From assembly GCA_030278955.1 (NCBI GenBank), contig JAOANR010000003.1, forward strand, positions 53,168,902 through 53,232,901: DNA of 64,000 bases, in the 5' to 3' direction. This document shows, piece by piece, positions 48,091 to 60,261 of this stretch. A program made the position numbers and the translations under genes. Position 1 is the first letter of the stretch, and each line of letters begins with the position of its first letter. The notes beneath the pieces are model-generated. The model saw only the letters and a program-made list of their open reading frames with translations. It did no database searches and had not been told where the DNA came from. The DNA comes from Hygrophila difformis. Lineage: Eukaryota > Streptophyta > Magnoliopsida > Lamiales > Acanthaceae.

Positions 48091-51000
48091 TGATAATGGC
48101 CAAAATTGTCCATTATTTCCAATCCATTTCCGTGTCTGAGACGGACATTTTGATCGTGTTTCCATCTTATTTTAATAAGAAAGCAGTTGAATTCGACAGA
48201 TTAATGCAAGTTTGTAAAAATATTGGGCCGGTAATAAAAAGACACAGAATATGCAATTTTTAATTGTATTTGTGTTAGAAAAATCCAAAAACATGAAAAA
48301 AAAGGAAAAAGAAAAGAAAAAGGAAGAAAAGATGGGCAAAAGAATAAAGGAGCCCACAAGAAAAATCAAAAAGATGGGAAAAAGACTGAAAATCCCACAA
48401 CTGAAAATTGGTTAAGTATTGAAGCACAATTTGAATTGTGCAATTCGAATTAATTCGAATTGCATACAATTCGAATTGCTGAAGAGAGCAAAGAATGGTT
48501 AAGTGTTGAGAAGGACTGCAGAAAAGCCAATTCGAATTACTAGGGCCAATTCGAATTAATTCGAATTGGCTTGAATAATTCGAATTAGGAAATGAAGAAG
48601 AGAAGGAACCCAAAGGCAAGAAGAAGATGCAATTCGAATTGTCCAATTCGAGTTAATTCGAATTGGCACCAACAATTCGAATTGCCAACAGAAGCAAGGA
48701 AGCCAAGCAGAAATCATCATCCAATTCGAGAAAAAGACCAATTCGAATTATTCACAAACAATTCGAATTGCCAACTGAAGGCCACAATCCCAGCTCAAGG
48801 AAGAAATCCCACAATTCGAATTAATTCGAATTGATTGAGATAATTCGAACTTCACTCAAAACTCATTCAAATGAAGCTGTGGAGCATGAGCACAACACTG
48901 GTGGGCCAAGGGTTTCGAAAATTCTTCTATAAAAGCTGACCTTCCACAACAAAATAGAGAGTTGAACATTCCAAAAAAATCAGCTTGGGAACAAAAAGAG
49001 AACGGCAGGAGGTTCCACACCCCTTAAGGGTTAGGTAGGTAGTTTAGTTTAGTTTAGTTTATTTTTCATGCAAATAGTGTAGATTTTATATGCTTTGATC
49101 GTAGTTTAGTTTAGAAGCAGTTTGTGTAACCATTAGAGTAGTCATTTCCATACTTTTAAATGCTTTGTAGTTAGAATAAACCATACCTTCAAGCTAATGA
49201 TGGTTTAGGGTTCTTTACTTTGCTTTCAAGTGTCAACACAAGAAAAGTTTCCAGAAATGGTGTTATTCATGTGTTTTGGCACACATTTAATGCTTTCCAA
49301 GAAATAAATGTTTTGAATGTTTGTTTGTTTCAACTAGGTTACATTTATTATGTTCTAGTTGACATTCAAACACAATAAATGCATGTTTGGTGGGTTTTTG
49401 GTTTGATTTTAGGCTTAGATCTCCAAAACAAGTATTCCTAGGTTTTAGTTGTTTTTCCATGTTGTTTAGATTTATTTTTCTTGCCTTGTGTTTCTGTTTT
49501 AATCATGTTTTCTTAAGCTTAAATAACTTAGTTGTTCTTATCTCTTATGCTTGTAGTTCTTAGATATTTAGAAGTTTTAGGGTTTCTACCCTTTGAATCT
49601 TGTGTTTGTAGAAATAGGGATGAATTCAATCAATACCCACTGGACATGTGTTTGTTTTATTTTGAAAAATCTCACTAGGGTGGCTGTGAAGTGACACTGA
49701 TGGGAGATGAAGGATTTGGTGAATCCAAACCCATCATTACTCACACAGTGTATACCTAACCCATACTTGTGAGACGTAAAATTATCAAGAGAAAAAGTGT
49801 GCAATTCGAATTGAGGCAATTCGAATTAATTCGAATTGCCCAAGAAATCCGAATTGCATAACAAAATCATTCTTCTCATGTGGTCTTCACCCAATTTGAA
49901 TTATCCAATTCGAATTAATTCGAATTGCTCAACAATTCGAATTGGCTTGAAAACCACATTGTATCCATTGTCATCCCCTCATGCCTTAGTTTATTTTCTA
50001 TCTCAACTCAATTCAAATTGTCTAGTTCGAATTAATTCGAATTGCTGGACAATTCGAATTCACCCTCTCATTGAGGTACATGCCTTAGTCAAATTTGAGC
50101 AAGGAAAAGACTTCATCAATTCGAGTTGTTCAATTCGAATTAATTCGAATTGCTCAACAATTCGAATTAGATGATGTCTCATTCCTTTGCAAGGATTAAT
50201 TGGGTGAGGTCATACTTCATTCTTCATGCATTCTCAATTCGAATTACCCCATTAATTCGAATTGAACTATCCTCTTATTTTGAAAACTCCATAAACATTT
50301 TCTTTCATGATTTGTGTAAGTTGCATGGATGTATTGGGCCTAGGCCCAGTTCATCTGATTTCTATCCATTACACATTTCAGCCCATTATTGTCCAATTAT
50401 TGTGTGCCTAACACCCACACAATACCAAAAATATTTTCTTAATTTTATATTTTCTCTTTCATTGTGTGTATGAATGGGTAATGAGAAATATCACAAATCA
50501 ATATTGGTGAAAGGTCCCTTTGGGATTCGACTAGCTCGTCTTCTGTGTATTAATTATTACTCGTTATTTTGCATGGTCTGATTAGAGATTGGTGGAAGAT
50601 ACGGAGAAAGGTCTCTTCACCGAGATACGACTAGCCACTCAGCCAATTCCTGATCAGATACAGTTTTCTTTTCTTTATCTTAATTTCAAACCTGAATTCA
50701 AGTTGCAATACTATCAAATGATGTCGACCAACATCATTTGAGAAATATTACAGCAAGAAAATATGTGGGTTTTTCTTCCACTCACAGATAAAAGAGAGCT
50801 GAATGACGGCGGTCACCGTCTTTTGGAATTCTTTCTGTCTAAAATCGTTCCATCTGGAATACTTGGGAACCGAATGGCAGATGTTTGCTGTCCGATAACC
50901 CCAACTATTTCTGGCACTCTTTTTAGCCAAATTCTTCTTACCTCAGGCTACTCCATCTTTGTGTTCCAAATTCTGTCTAACCCCACCATATATTTTGGGG

Positions 51001-53017
51001 TAATTTATTTTACTTCTCTTATACATGTATGCATGATATTATTATGTAGATGTTGTGGTCATTATTATTTTGGGGATCCTTCCCCTTGGACACAGAAGTC
51101 TTGATTTAAATCAGATGCTGCATAATAAACTTCCAACAAAAATTCCTTTATAAAATCCGGATCTGAGTAAGGGATAAATTCAACAGTTATGACTAATTCA
51201 TATCCTACTGGGGGTTGATTTTGAGAGCTTAGAAGCAGAGTCAGCGATTAGGTCTCATCTAGACTGAAAGGATCTGTGTTTTAATTGAGAGTTTAGTACC
51301 TGTCTTGGGAATAATTTTCAAATATCAATTGGTTTCTCAAAATTGCTGTGTGTTGGGAATCTAATATTAGATATCGCATCAAGTCAATATCCACTTGGGT
51401 GTAGATGAGATGTGATAAGTGATACTAGAGGAACAACATGTAGGCCTTGGTGAATTTCTAAGGTAGGGTTGAGTATTCCTTCGACTGCTATCTTCTTCTG
51501 CCAAAGTCTAAAATTGAGTCCTGAGTGAGTACATCCGGAACAGATTCCTTTATGGATCTGTTTCATTTAGTTTGTATCTCATAACTACCTAGATGTTGTA
51601 AGCCCTGTGGCTTATTGATATCTTGGGGGTTCTTGATCTGCATCTGGTCACCAAGACCAGGGGCTCTTTTATACTAACGGAAAGAGATGCTTTTTAAGAC
51701 TTCCGAGTGATAGGATTTTAAATGCTTTCTTTACTGCTTTCTTTTAAATGCTTTCATAGAGGTCACTCGGAAGAAATTTAAGGTTGTCCATCTGTTAAAA
51801 GGTTTGAGAGTTATGGAAGGGTTTGGGGCTTGATTTGAAACTTTGGGTGTGACATGGGGGAATGATAGGAGTACTTGGCATGTCAACTAATGATATGCTA
51901 GGTGTTGCTTATCCACCACAGATAAATAATATAATTTCACAAAGGCCTGTGAACAAGGCCCGTGAAGGGAGTTACAAGTCTGTGGTATCTTAGATTTTGT
52001 TGTCTTAAGAGCATGTAAACTCTTACTGTAAGTACCTGTCTGTTAAAGGGAACATAGTGTAGAGAGCATGAGAGTTAGCTAACTGGAGAACTATCCCAAG
52101 CTAAGATCTGTGTATAAAAATGGAAGTTTAATTGTGTTTCATCTGAATCTTGTCCAATCTTTCTTAATTCTCCCTGTCCCTTCTGTCTCATTTTAAAACC
52201 GCTTTCTTAGAATAATTTTAATCGCTTTCGCAGCATGACTTTATCGCGTCCTTAGAATAGAATTTATTCGCTTTGTAGTATAATTCTTACTGCTTTCATG
52301 ATCAGTTTTAAATTATGTCAAGTAGTTGTTAGAACCCTTGCAAAACTTGAAACGAGTAACCGAGTGGAAAATCTTAGTAAACGACGTGGGCCCTGCTTCC
52401 ATCGCACATCCTCCAGTGAACGATCCGGTACTTTCTATAAATTACTGCAATTTTTGACACCGTGCGCTTTCGGGGGCACAGGTTTCTTGACACGAGTAAA
52501 CAAAAAGACTTTATTTTAGAAAATACTCATGCATTGGGAAGATGTCAAAAGTTTCATGGCAGGTATCTTCTTGACATGAAATTAAGAGAAGCATCATGAT
52601 GCAGATACAGGGGACTTTCAGGGTGACAGACTGAAGGTCAATCCCGGTTGCACCGTGATACTTGTCAAAAGTTTCATGGCAGGAAGGACCACAGCGCCAT
52701 TTGAAATCAAAAGACCCCACATGAGTAATAAAAAGGGAAATCTTAATATATCCTTAAACCCTTTCCCGCAAATCATAACTCTTTCCTTTTATTTGGGATT
52801 CTCGAGGTGTCTTTTAAAATCACAATTTCCTCCTCGAGCAATAAGCAAAACTTGTTTTAATAATAAATACTCGTGTTCAACGAAACTTGTCAAAAGTTTC
52901 ATGGCGCCGTTGCCGGGGATTCTCGAGGCGCCATTTGAAATCAGTTTCCCACACGAGTACTAAACCAGTGAGATATTTTAAAATTACTCATGTTAATGAA
53001 ACTTGTCAAAAGTTTCA
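48091..53017 (+). repeat. LARD 3' LTR (4927 bp)
   Basis: This is the longer and apparently more complete LTR. It is preceded by AAATGTGAGGATGT and followed by the duplicated TTCCC. It contains the TATA box (48928-48935), palindrome clusters (48428-48847 and 49800-50250), and the segment of about 820 bp (50057-50880) missing from the 5' LTR. Confidence 0.92.
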
Positions 53018-53482
53018 TTCCCAGACTAGATTAAAGTATATATTGAGTCCATTACTAGAACTTAAGGTACATTACCCATTCTCTAACCCAATGTCCAACA
53101 TCGCCCCAGGCATATGTCTTATGTTTATCGTCATCTTAATTCTTTATCCTATCTTGGTTCTGAATCATTAAATTAAGTATTTCAAATGCACGACAATTCA
53201 TACGAGATCTATGGAGTTGTTTTGTATTTCTTCAAGCCCTTCATTCTGAACTCGATGGTGTTCCTATGTGTTTATTTAAAAAAATGACACTTATAAGAGT
53301 TTTCGAGAATTTCACTATAATCTTCTCACTGTGGTGATGGTTCAACTATTGTTTCATCATTTATTTGATGTATCTCCTTGTCACCAGGTCACTACCTGAG
53401 TAGTTTTTCCCTTCCCAAGAAAACGTCAAAGACTCCCACTGAGTTGTAGCCCATACTATAAGGAATGAACTCATTCTCCTAG

Positions 53483-55386
53483 TTAAGTTGTGGTTCTTGA
53501 CTTTTCAAGATTTATAAGGAACTTATTCAAAATGCAAATAGCAGTGGCATAATCCAAAAGGAATAGAGGGAGATTTGTGAAACTCATCTTGGGTCGAACC
53601 ATATGTAATAGGGTGCGATTCCTCCTTTCGGATACCCCATTTAATTGAGGTGTCCCGGGAGGAGTCCATTCTGAATGGATCCCACAAGATTTCAAGTAAT
53701 CAAGAAATTTCCAACTCAAATATTCCCCTCCTCAATCCGATCGTAGGGCCTTTATACTTTTCCTAAGTTGTTTCTCGACTTCCAACTTAAACTCTAACTC
53801 AAAGGTCTCGGATTTGTGTTTCATCAAATAAACATATCCATACTTTGAAAAATCATCAGTAAAAGTAATGAAGTACGAATATTAATCTCTTGCTTGAAGA
53901 ATATACTTTGAAATGGTCCACATACATCTGTATGAATTAACTCTAGCAATTCTTTGACACATAACCCTTTCCCAGAAAGTGTTTTCTTAGTCATCTTACC
54001 TTTGAGACAGGATTCACAAACACCAAATGACTAAAAGTCAAAATGTGGTAGATAATTTAGTTTTGTTAAAGTTTCAATCCTTTCTCATTGATATGATCTT
54101 GTATGTGCCAAAATAAGTGTCTTTATTTTCACTACATATCTTAGCTCGTTTATTTTATATGTGAGAATAGTCTGTTCACAATCCATAATATATAAACCAT
54201 TCAACAAAGATACAATTCCATAAAATATTCCATCTAAAGAAAAAGAGCATATTTTATATTCAAAAGAGAATGAAAAACCTTCCATGTCCAACATAGGAAT
54301 GGAAATAATATTCTAGGAAATAACAGGAACAAAATAACAATTATTCAAAACTTGTCTATGTCCCGAAGAAAGATCCATTCCATAGGCGCCTACACGTCCA
54401 ATAGCAACTCTGGCTCCATTTCCTATACGTAGGTCGACCTCCCCGGGTCTCACTTTTCTTGAATCACTTAGACTCTGCACATTATTACCAAATGTGTGAG
54501 CCACAAGTAGTATCAAATACCCATGATTGGGAGTAATCCATAGACATGTTTATTTCAACAACAAACATACCTGAGCTGACACCCATTGCACCTTGTGCTT
54601 TAAACTTTGGGCGGTCCCTCTTCTAGTGTCCCTTTTCATGACAAAAGAGACACTCATCCTTTGATAACTTATGCTTCTTTTGATTTGCTCCACCTTTAGG
54701 TTTCAAGGCTGCATTGATTGCTTTCTTCTTCTGTTTGTTCTTCTTTGTAGAAGCTTTAGCAGAAGAGCTCACCATGAACACAGACTTACTCTTTGAGGTG
54801 GAAGACTAATAGGTTTTCAACATGATGAAGTTCTGGCAGGCTCACCTTAGTATTGTTCATATTGTAATTCACAATGAAATTTTCAAAAGAACTTGAGAGA
54901 GACTGCAAAATCAAATTTGTTGATACATTTGGTGGCAATTGTGTTCCAATCACAACCAACCTCTCAATCAGCCTATCATCTTTAATACATGATCAGAAAC
55001 ATGTCCCTCTTCATTAAGTTTGCATTTGAAGAGATCCGGGAGTATCTCATACTCGGTCTTTCGAGACTGTGAAGCATACAGACTCTCCAAATATTTCAAC
55101 ATCTCAAAAGGGAACATACCCTCATGCTGCCTTTGAAGTTCAAAACTCATTGTGGCCAGCATGATGCATTGTGCAGAAGTAGCATCATCCACATGCTTCT
55201 TGTATTCATCGCGATCAAATGCCTAATAGGCCTCAGAAGTTTCATCCGGGATGACATGGTTTGGTGTGTCCAAGACATACTCAATCTTTTCTAGCCTTAG
55301 CACAAACGCAAGTTACATAGTCAATTTGGGTAATTTGACCCAGTCAACTTATTTGTTTCCAACAGATATTTCAGTGTGACAGACAT
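53483..55386 (-). pseudogene. Copia gag, protease and integrase remnants
   Basis: From 55386 downward, gag starts MSVTLKYLLETNKLTGSNY, with an interrupting stop near 55330. It continues through FELQRQHEGMFPFEMLKYLE to a zinc knuckle CLFCHEKGH (about 54640). The protease site region is WVFDTTCGSHI (about 54500-54530). A GAG-pre-integrase-type piece (about 54313-54516) and the integrase core segment CGIHSEWTPPGTPQLNGVSE (about 53640) follow. Stops and frameshifts separate the pieces. Integrase C-terminal and RT sequences resume only across the LARD insertion. Confidence 0.88.
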
Positions 55387-56074
55387 TTTAATCTAAATAA
55401 CAAGGTAATAACTATATTAAAAGAGCATAAAACACATTCATATTACTAATCAAATATAGGGTCATTATTTTGATTAGCTACCACTAATTTTAACATATCA
55501 TATGCCCCCAAACATAATACGGATTTATATCAAATATAAATTTTAGTGGTCCAAGATCCAAGTCTACATTATTGCAATCCCTGCTTTGGCTGGTGACTAC
55601 AATAGTATCACTTAGTAAGTCTCCAAACCAATTGCAACAACAATTTTGCAATCTTGATTGATTAATCAAATTAATCGGTGTCCTTAAATTATTCTGGATG
55701 CTTTGGCTTCTCAGAATAATTTAAGCAAGACAACCCCATCACACGATGCCAATCAAGCACCTATGAATGAGCCTTACCTCGTAGATTTAGAGTAAATGCT
55801 TTGGCGAAGTACCCTTGGTCGAAGAGGATAAGAGTCTCAAACAATTATGATGGATAACGCGTTTGTTCTAAATAAGACTTGTATTTTAGTGGGGAAATTT
55901 TATGTGATACTAATTGTTATATTTAATATCAAACGTTAAATCCAAAGAATTACTGGCGCCGCCTACCCAGGCATACAATACGCGGACCACATATACTGGG
56001 CCCCACCTAACCAGACATATAATACGCGGACCACACAAACTGGGCGCCGACTACCCAGACATATAATATGCGGA

Positions 56075-56854
56075 GTCCATTGTTGTTAAGATCCCAATCC
56101 TGATCTAAGAATCTTATGGTTTTACGATCATATCTCTCTAAAACGATCCCGATCCTTGTAGGATCTTAAAATTAGTAAGATCACGATCCTGATAGGAGAA
56201 TGTTACGATCTTATGGTCATACTCCCTCAAACGCTTCTACGATCTTACGATTATACCCTCTTAAACACATAAAATTTTTGTAGGACTTTATGATTTGGAA
56301 TCAAAGTAACTTTTTTCCTTTAATTTTAAATTTAAGAGTTTATATTCCTTATGTATGATGTGTAAAAAAAATACTCCCTCCGTATCAAAATGTTTTTTAC
56401 ATTCCTACTTTTCACGTAAATCAATGCACATTTTTAACCACTAATAACTCAAGCTTGATATAAGTAAAAATTTTAAAAGTTTAATATTTAAAAACTACAC
56501 AACGAGACGAATCTAACAAGATCTCATTTGACTATATTTTAACTTATATAACTATGATAAACGTTTAATTGAAAATCTATATGTGAATAATGCCAACTAT
56601 TCCAATGTCAAAAACATTTTGATACGGAGGGAGTAATATGTATGTATTTGGAAATATTTTATGTTTGATCGTGATGTTTTTATACTGTATTGTATTAATT
56701 AAATTGCAAGATTCATAAACACACAAAATAATGCTTTCACTTGTTAGTATGCATAATTAAGTTTATCCATTATTGCAATTTCATAAGATCTTAGGATCCC
56801 GATCTTGCAAAGAGAAAAACGATCCGATATAGGATCCCAATCTTAACAACCTTG
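56075..56854. mobile_element. hAT-like element with GTTGTTAAGAT inverted ends
   Basis: The inverted ends CATTGTTGTTAAGATCCC and, reversed, CAAGGTTGTTAAGATTGGG lie between duplicated ATGCGGA (56068-56074 and 56855-56861). Its interior is dominated by repeats of GATCTTA, GATCC and TACGATC. A Stowaway MITE is nested inside. Without it the element is about 520 bp and non-coding. Confidence 0.75.
56374..56633. mobile_element. Stowaway MITE (260 bp)
   Basis: The perfect ends CTCCCTCCGTATCAAAATG and their complement are flanked by TA (56372-56373, 56634-56635). The conserved core is present in the opposite orientation (AGACGAATCTAACAAGATCT). It is a third-level insertion: Stowaway in hAT-like element in copia. 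Confidence 0.93.
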
Positions 56855-57307
56855 ATGCGGACCACACATAGTGGACGCCCCCTACCCAGACATAATAAAG
56901 CGGACTCTAACTACTATAATTAAATTTAATAGTTAATAAAATTAACAAGTTAATCATATAAGCAATTAAATATATTAATCAAATTAATATATCTATTTCA
57001 ATAAATGAGTAATCTCTATGAATAAATTCATTGATCCAAGTAATATATTATCTCTAATTAAACATGGGTGAATCAATATATATTAATCTATGTCACCCAA
57101 AAAATATATATTAATCTAATTAATATTATGATATATTCATAATTAAATAATGATAATATCAAATGTGTCTCAGTCCTCGGGATCACTTTCTAGATTCAAT
57201 TTCTTTGAATCACTAATGTCAAACATTGCAAAAATCAAATTTTAAATTAAGAATTGATTAATCCATAATTTAATTAGAACACAAAATAATTATAAATCAA
57301 GCCCTAG

Positions 57308-57319
57308 GCTCTGATACCA
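57308..57319 (-). other. Copia primer-binding site
   Basis: GTGGTATCAGAG on the minus strand immediately follows the 5' LTR end (CCCAACA). It is complementary to the initiator tRNA-Met 3' end, as in most plant copia elements. Confidence 0.88.
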
Positions 57320-57320
57320 C

Positions 57321-57916
57321 TGTTGGGAATTCTTGACATCACTAATCATACGCAGCGTAAATACAGTTAAGAATACGGATCTAGATTTACAATTACATTG
57401 TGTATAAGACAAACACGTAACGAATAGAATACTTACGTGTTTCAATAGCTTCCTGCAGTACCTAGATCTTGTATCTTGATGCTCCCAAATAATCTGCACT
57501 TGAATCTTCTACTATGGTATCCACAAGTGTTGCAGATCCGTTGCAGGAATTATTCCACGGTGCTAGAACTTGTATGAGATTGCTAGGAAACCTCCTTTCA
57601 AGCTCTCTAGTATCATACGGTATTTGGGAGAATATCTAAGAACAGTTTTCAGAAGACCGTTCCTTATAGATTGCGATCAACCTTTCTCCTCGGAAGTCCA
57701 TCCATATTTATACATGACTTGGATTAAATATATCAAATATATTTCAAATATATTTTCACATAACAAATACAGTATATGGTAACATATCAAATATATCATA
57801 ATATATCTAATATATTATAATATCAATCCATATAAAATATTTTCAATTTGTAACATATCAAATTTATTACATATATCTAATATATTCTAATACTAATCCA
57901 TATAAAATATCTTTCA
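57321..57916 (-). repeat. Copia 5' LTR (596 bp)
   Basis: On the minus strand it starts TGAAAGATATTTTATATGG and ends GAATTCCCAACA. It contains the TATCAAATATAT-rich segment shared with the other LTR and about 170 bp that the other has lost. Confidence 0.85.
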
Positions 57917-58114
57917 ATATACTTCTATGCTATGGTAGCTTTATTGGTATCTCGCGATATCTTGATCAACTTATTTTTCTGGGGACTAGATCCACAATCT
58001 ACAACCCCATTTTATCAATTCGATGCACATTTTAAATAATTGTACTATATGCTTAAAGTCATGATTTATGAAGAGGGAGAGCAAACAATAGTTAAAAAAT
58101 TGTACTAAACTATA

Positions 58115-58379
58115 CTCCCTCCGTTCCTTAATAGATGTCGTTTTAGCAAAAATCACACATATCAAGGAATGTCATTATTATTGGTTAGTTTTCCACTTTT
58201 GCCCCTACTCTATAAAAAAGTAAAATTGAAGTAGATAGAGATTGCACAATATTCTAGGAGTAATACTTATGAAAAGATAAGGGTAATATTGGAAAAGTAT
58301 GATATAAATATGGAAAGTGACAACTATTTTGGAATGTTTTTTTGTTTCTAAAAAGACAACTAAAAAGGAACGGAGGGAG
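58115..58379. mobile_element. Stowaway MITE, different subfamily (265 bp)
   Basis: The ends CTCCCTCCGTTCCTTAATAG and, reversed, CTCCCTCCGTTCCTTTTTAG are flanked by TA (58113-58114, 58380-58381). It lacks the GATCTTGTTGGATTC core found in the other copies. Confidence 0.92.
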
Positions 58380-58489
58380 TAAATAAAATGATAAAAGTCA
58401 TTTTTCAGTTACTACTGTTATTCATAATAATTAGTATAGCTGCAACATTTTTCACGTGTAGAGGGAAAGGAATATGACGGCCGTCTCAA

Positions 58490-58600
58490 AATTTGGAGCA
58501 TCTAAGGAGGAGTTCTACACTACATGGGCTTTTCTAGAAAGACTTTGTTCTTGGGACCTGGCAAGATGCGTCAGACGTATACTTCCCCAGAATATGATGG
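58490..58600 (+). pseudogene. LINE ORF2 3' end fragment
   Basis: In a broken frame the sequence reads SKEEFYTTWAF, followed by nonsense. This parallels the KEEFFTTWAFPPDF end of the LINE at 14.1 kb. It is only a tail piece. Confidence 0.6.
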
Positions 58601-58609
58601 CCGTCTTTA

Positions 58610-58795
58610 TTTTGATCATTTTTTTTAACATAGTTATATAAGAAAAAACATAGTCAGATGACATCTTGTTGGATTCGTCTAATCACGTAGTTTTAAAATA
58701 TCAATATCTTTTATAATTTTTGTTTACATACAATATGAGTTATTACTAGTTAAAAATATTTATTGGATTGCGTGAAATGCAGAAATAATGCAGTG
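58610..58795. mobile_element. Decayed Stowaway-like fragment
   Basis: This fragment contains ACATCTTGTTGGATTCGTCT and the flanking sequence of the family core, but no clean terminus is left on either side. Confidence 0.6.
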
Positions 58796-58799
58796 GCGT

Positions 58800-59265
58800 A
58801 GCCGAAGCCAGAAATAAACAAGGAAAGAAAGAAAGGAAAAATTACAACCGAAGGAACTAATATAAATAGAAGCTTAGATCCTGGGGAACCAAATGCCGGA
58901 CGCATCCGCCGCGATGTCCCCTAACACGAAGTCTGGTGGGAAAGCCCATATAGTGAAGAAATCTTTAATGGACGCCCCATGTTTGGCAAGATGCTCCGCA
59001 ACCTTATTCCCATTCCTGAAGGACATGATGAATGGCGCATTCCACAAATGACATCTTCAGCTCATTGATGCGCTTAACAACCGCAGTCCAAGGGTGAAAA
59101 TCCTCAACAGAATCAATCAAAGAGAGAGCTGACTTTGAGTCCCGAATAACAACATATCCTTGTCAATATATTGTCATGCCCAGCCCCCCGAATGTAAGCA
59201 AGCCCATTAGCTAAGGCTGACAGTTATGTATTCGTCGCATGGCCAAGAAATCTAATACTAGTGTA
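58800..59265 (-). pseudogene. LINE RNase H fragment, minus strand
   Basis: Read on the minus strand this is a degraded LINE RNase H region. It starts near 59260 with a LSALANGLAYIRGAG-like piece and runs down to a segment like that encoding the WAFPPDF end (58930-58960). It ends in a pyrimidine-rich 3' UTR. Multiple frameshifts are present. Together with the piece at 58490 it shows repeated LINE insertions here. Confidence 0.7.
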
Positions 59266-59269
59266 GTTA

Positions 59270-60240
59270 TTTAAAAACAGAAAGTATATTATACATTCAT
59301 ATATAGATAAGTGATAGGTGAAATTCTATTACGTGTGAATAAGTGAAAAATAATTGAAAATTACTAATTACTTTATCTGGAAAAAAAAGCCATACTTATT
59401 TGATCATTTCACCTATTTAATAAATAAAATGTCCCAATAACTACTTAGTAAAAAAAAACAAAAAAAAAAAGAAAGAAAAGAAGAAGAAGACAACACCTTA
59501 AAATTTTAAGCTACTAAAATTTGAGTTTTTACTATTCACAAATCTATCTCACTTTTGCAATTAAATTAGTTACAATCTCATCCATTCAATTGTTGTAAAT
59601 TGAATATTGATCTAATTTTGTATTAGGGTTAATAATTTTATATACTTCATATATTTTTTTATTAAATTTATTTTATATTTAATTAGACTAAAAATTTTAA
59701 GGTTTCTTTATAAAATAAATTTTAAACATAAAGATAATTATATTTTAAAGTTTTAGTACAATCTTAGCAATCACTAAAAAATTACATTAGCATATGAAAA
59801 TATAATTAAGAAGTAACACATCTCAAGTACTTAAAAAAACGTACAATATTAAACAATCAAATAACTACGTAAAACAGAAAATTAAGTTAATAGTAATCCA
59901 ATTTTTATTCTAATTATGTAATTCTTTCTTAATTAATGAGTATGCAATTTATGTGGGGTTAATGTATAATTTATAAGAAATTATGGGTGTGATTGAAAAT
60001 ATAAATTAAATAAGTTAGTATGAGAAAGAATATATAGAGAGTAGTCTTTTGAGTTTGAGTTTAGTGTAAATGGTTGGAGATGAATTACTGTTTGATGTGA
60101 CATTTACTGTAAAATGGGATTGAGTTTGGTGTTGGTTATTGGAGATGCTCTTAGCAATATAAATAACATGAACAAATTTAAGGTTTATGTTGGCAAAATG
60201 AAAATTTTACCCTAAGTGAAATAGTATATTTAAAGTTTGT
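59270..60240. other. AT-rich intergenic DNA
   Basis: I see nothing coding. There are long A-runs and T-rich tracts (59390-59490, 59590-59720) and no recognisable repeat termini. Confidence 0.5.
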
Positions 60241-60261
60241 ACGTGGAGATTTTTTTCCTAG

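Larger units (their letters stand above)
41064..53017 (+). mobile_element. LARD-like LTR retrotransposon, recent insertion
   Basis: Two nearly identical long LTRs (41064-45147 and 48091-53017) begin TGATAATGGCC and end AAAAGTTTCA. They enclose only 2943 bp. The whole is flanked by a perfect 5-bp duplication TTCCC (41059-41063 and 53018-53022). A PBS of the tRNA-Asp type (TGGCGCCGTTGCCGGGG) follows the 5' LTR, so the element reads on the plus strand. No gag or pol is encoded. LTRs over 4 kb around about 3 kb of non-coding DNA match the LARD definition, and the tRNA-Asp-type primer fits Ty3/gypsy, perhaps Athila-related. It interrupts the RT region of the copia element. Confidence 0.93.
55943..56913. 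repeat. Four-unit tandem array (about 43 bp) split by an insertion
   Basis: The units read roughly ACTGGGCGCCGACTACCCAG, then ACATATAATACGCGGACCACA. Units start near 55950, 55998, 56038 and 56870. The third unit is interrupted after ATGCGGA by the element at 56075-56854 and resumes with the same ATGCGGA, giving an independent proof of the insertion. Confidence 0.88.
55387..57307 (-). other. Copia leader between PBS and gag
   Basis: This leader is unusually long (about 1.9 kb, of which about 780 bp is a later insertion). It contains a small tandem array, an AT-rich stretch at 56900-57300, and no coding signal. Confidence 0.6.
37101..57916 (-). mobile_element. Degenerate Ty1/copia retrotransposon carrying nested insertions
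   Basis: On the minus strand the order is 5' LTR (57321-57916), primer-binding site matching initiator tRNA-Met, gag, protease, integrase, reverse transcriptase, RNase H, polypurine tract and 3' LTR (37101-38568). The integrase-before-RT order identifies copia. It is interrupted by the LARD (41064-53017), a Mutator-like MITE, a hAT-like element and Stowaway copies. Frames are broken throughout. The 5-bp flanks do not match (AAGCA on the left, ATATA on the right), so the ends may have recombined or decayed. Confidence 0.88.

Noticed and set aside
37101..57916. Intact copia element able to move
   Set aside because: There are multiple stops and frameshifts in gag, integrase and RT, a mutated LTR terminus, and several large insertions.
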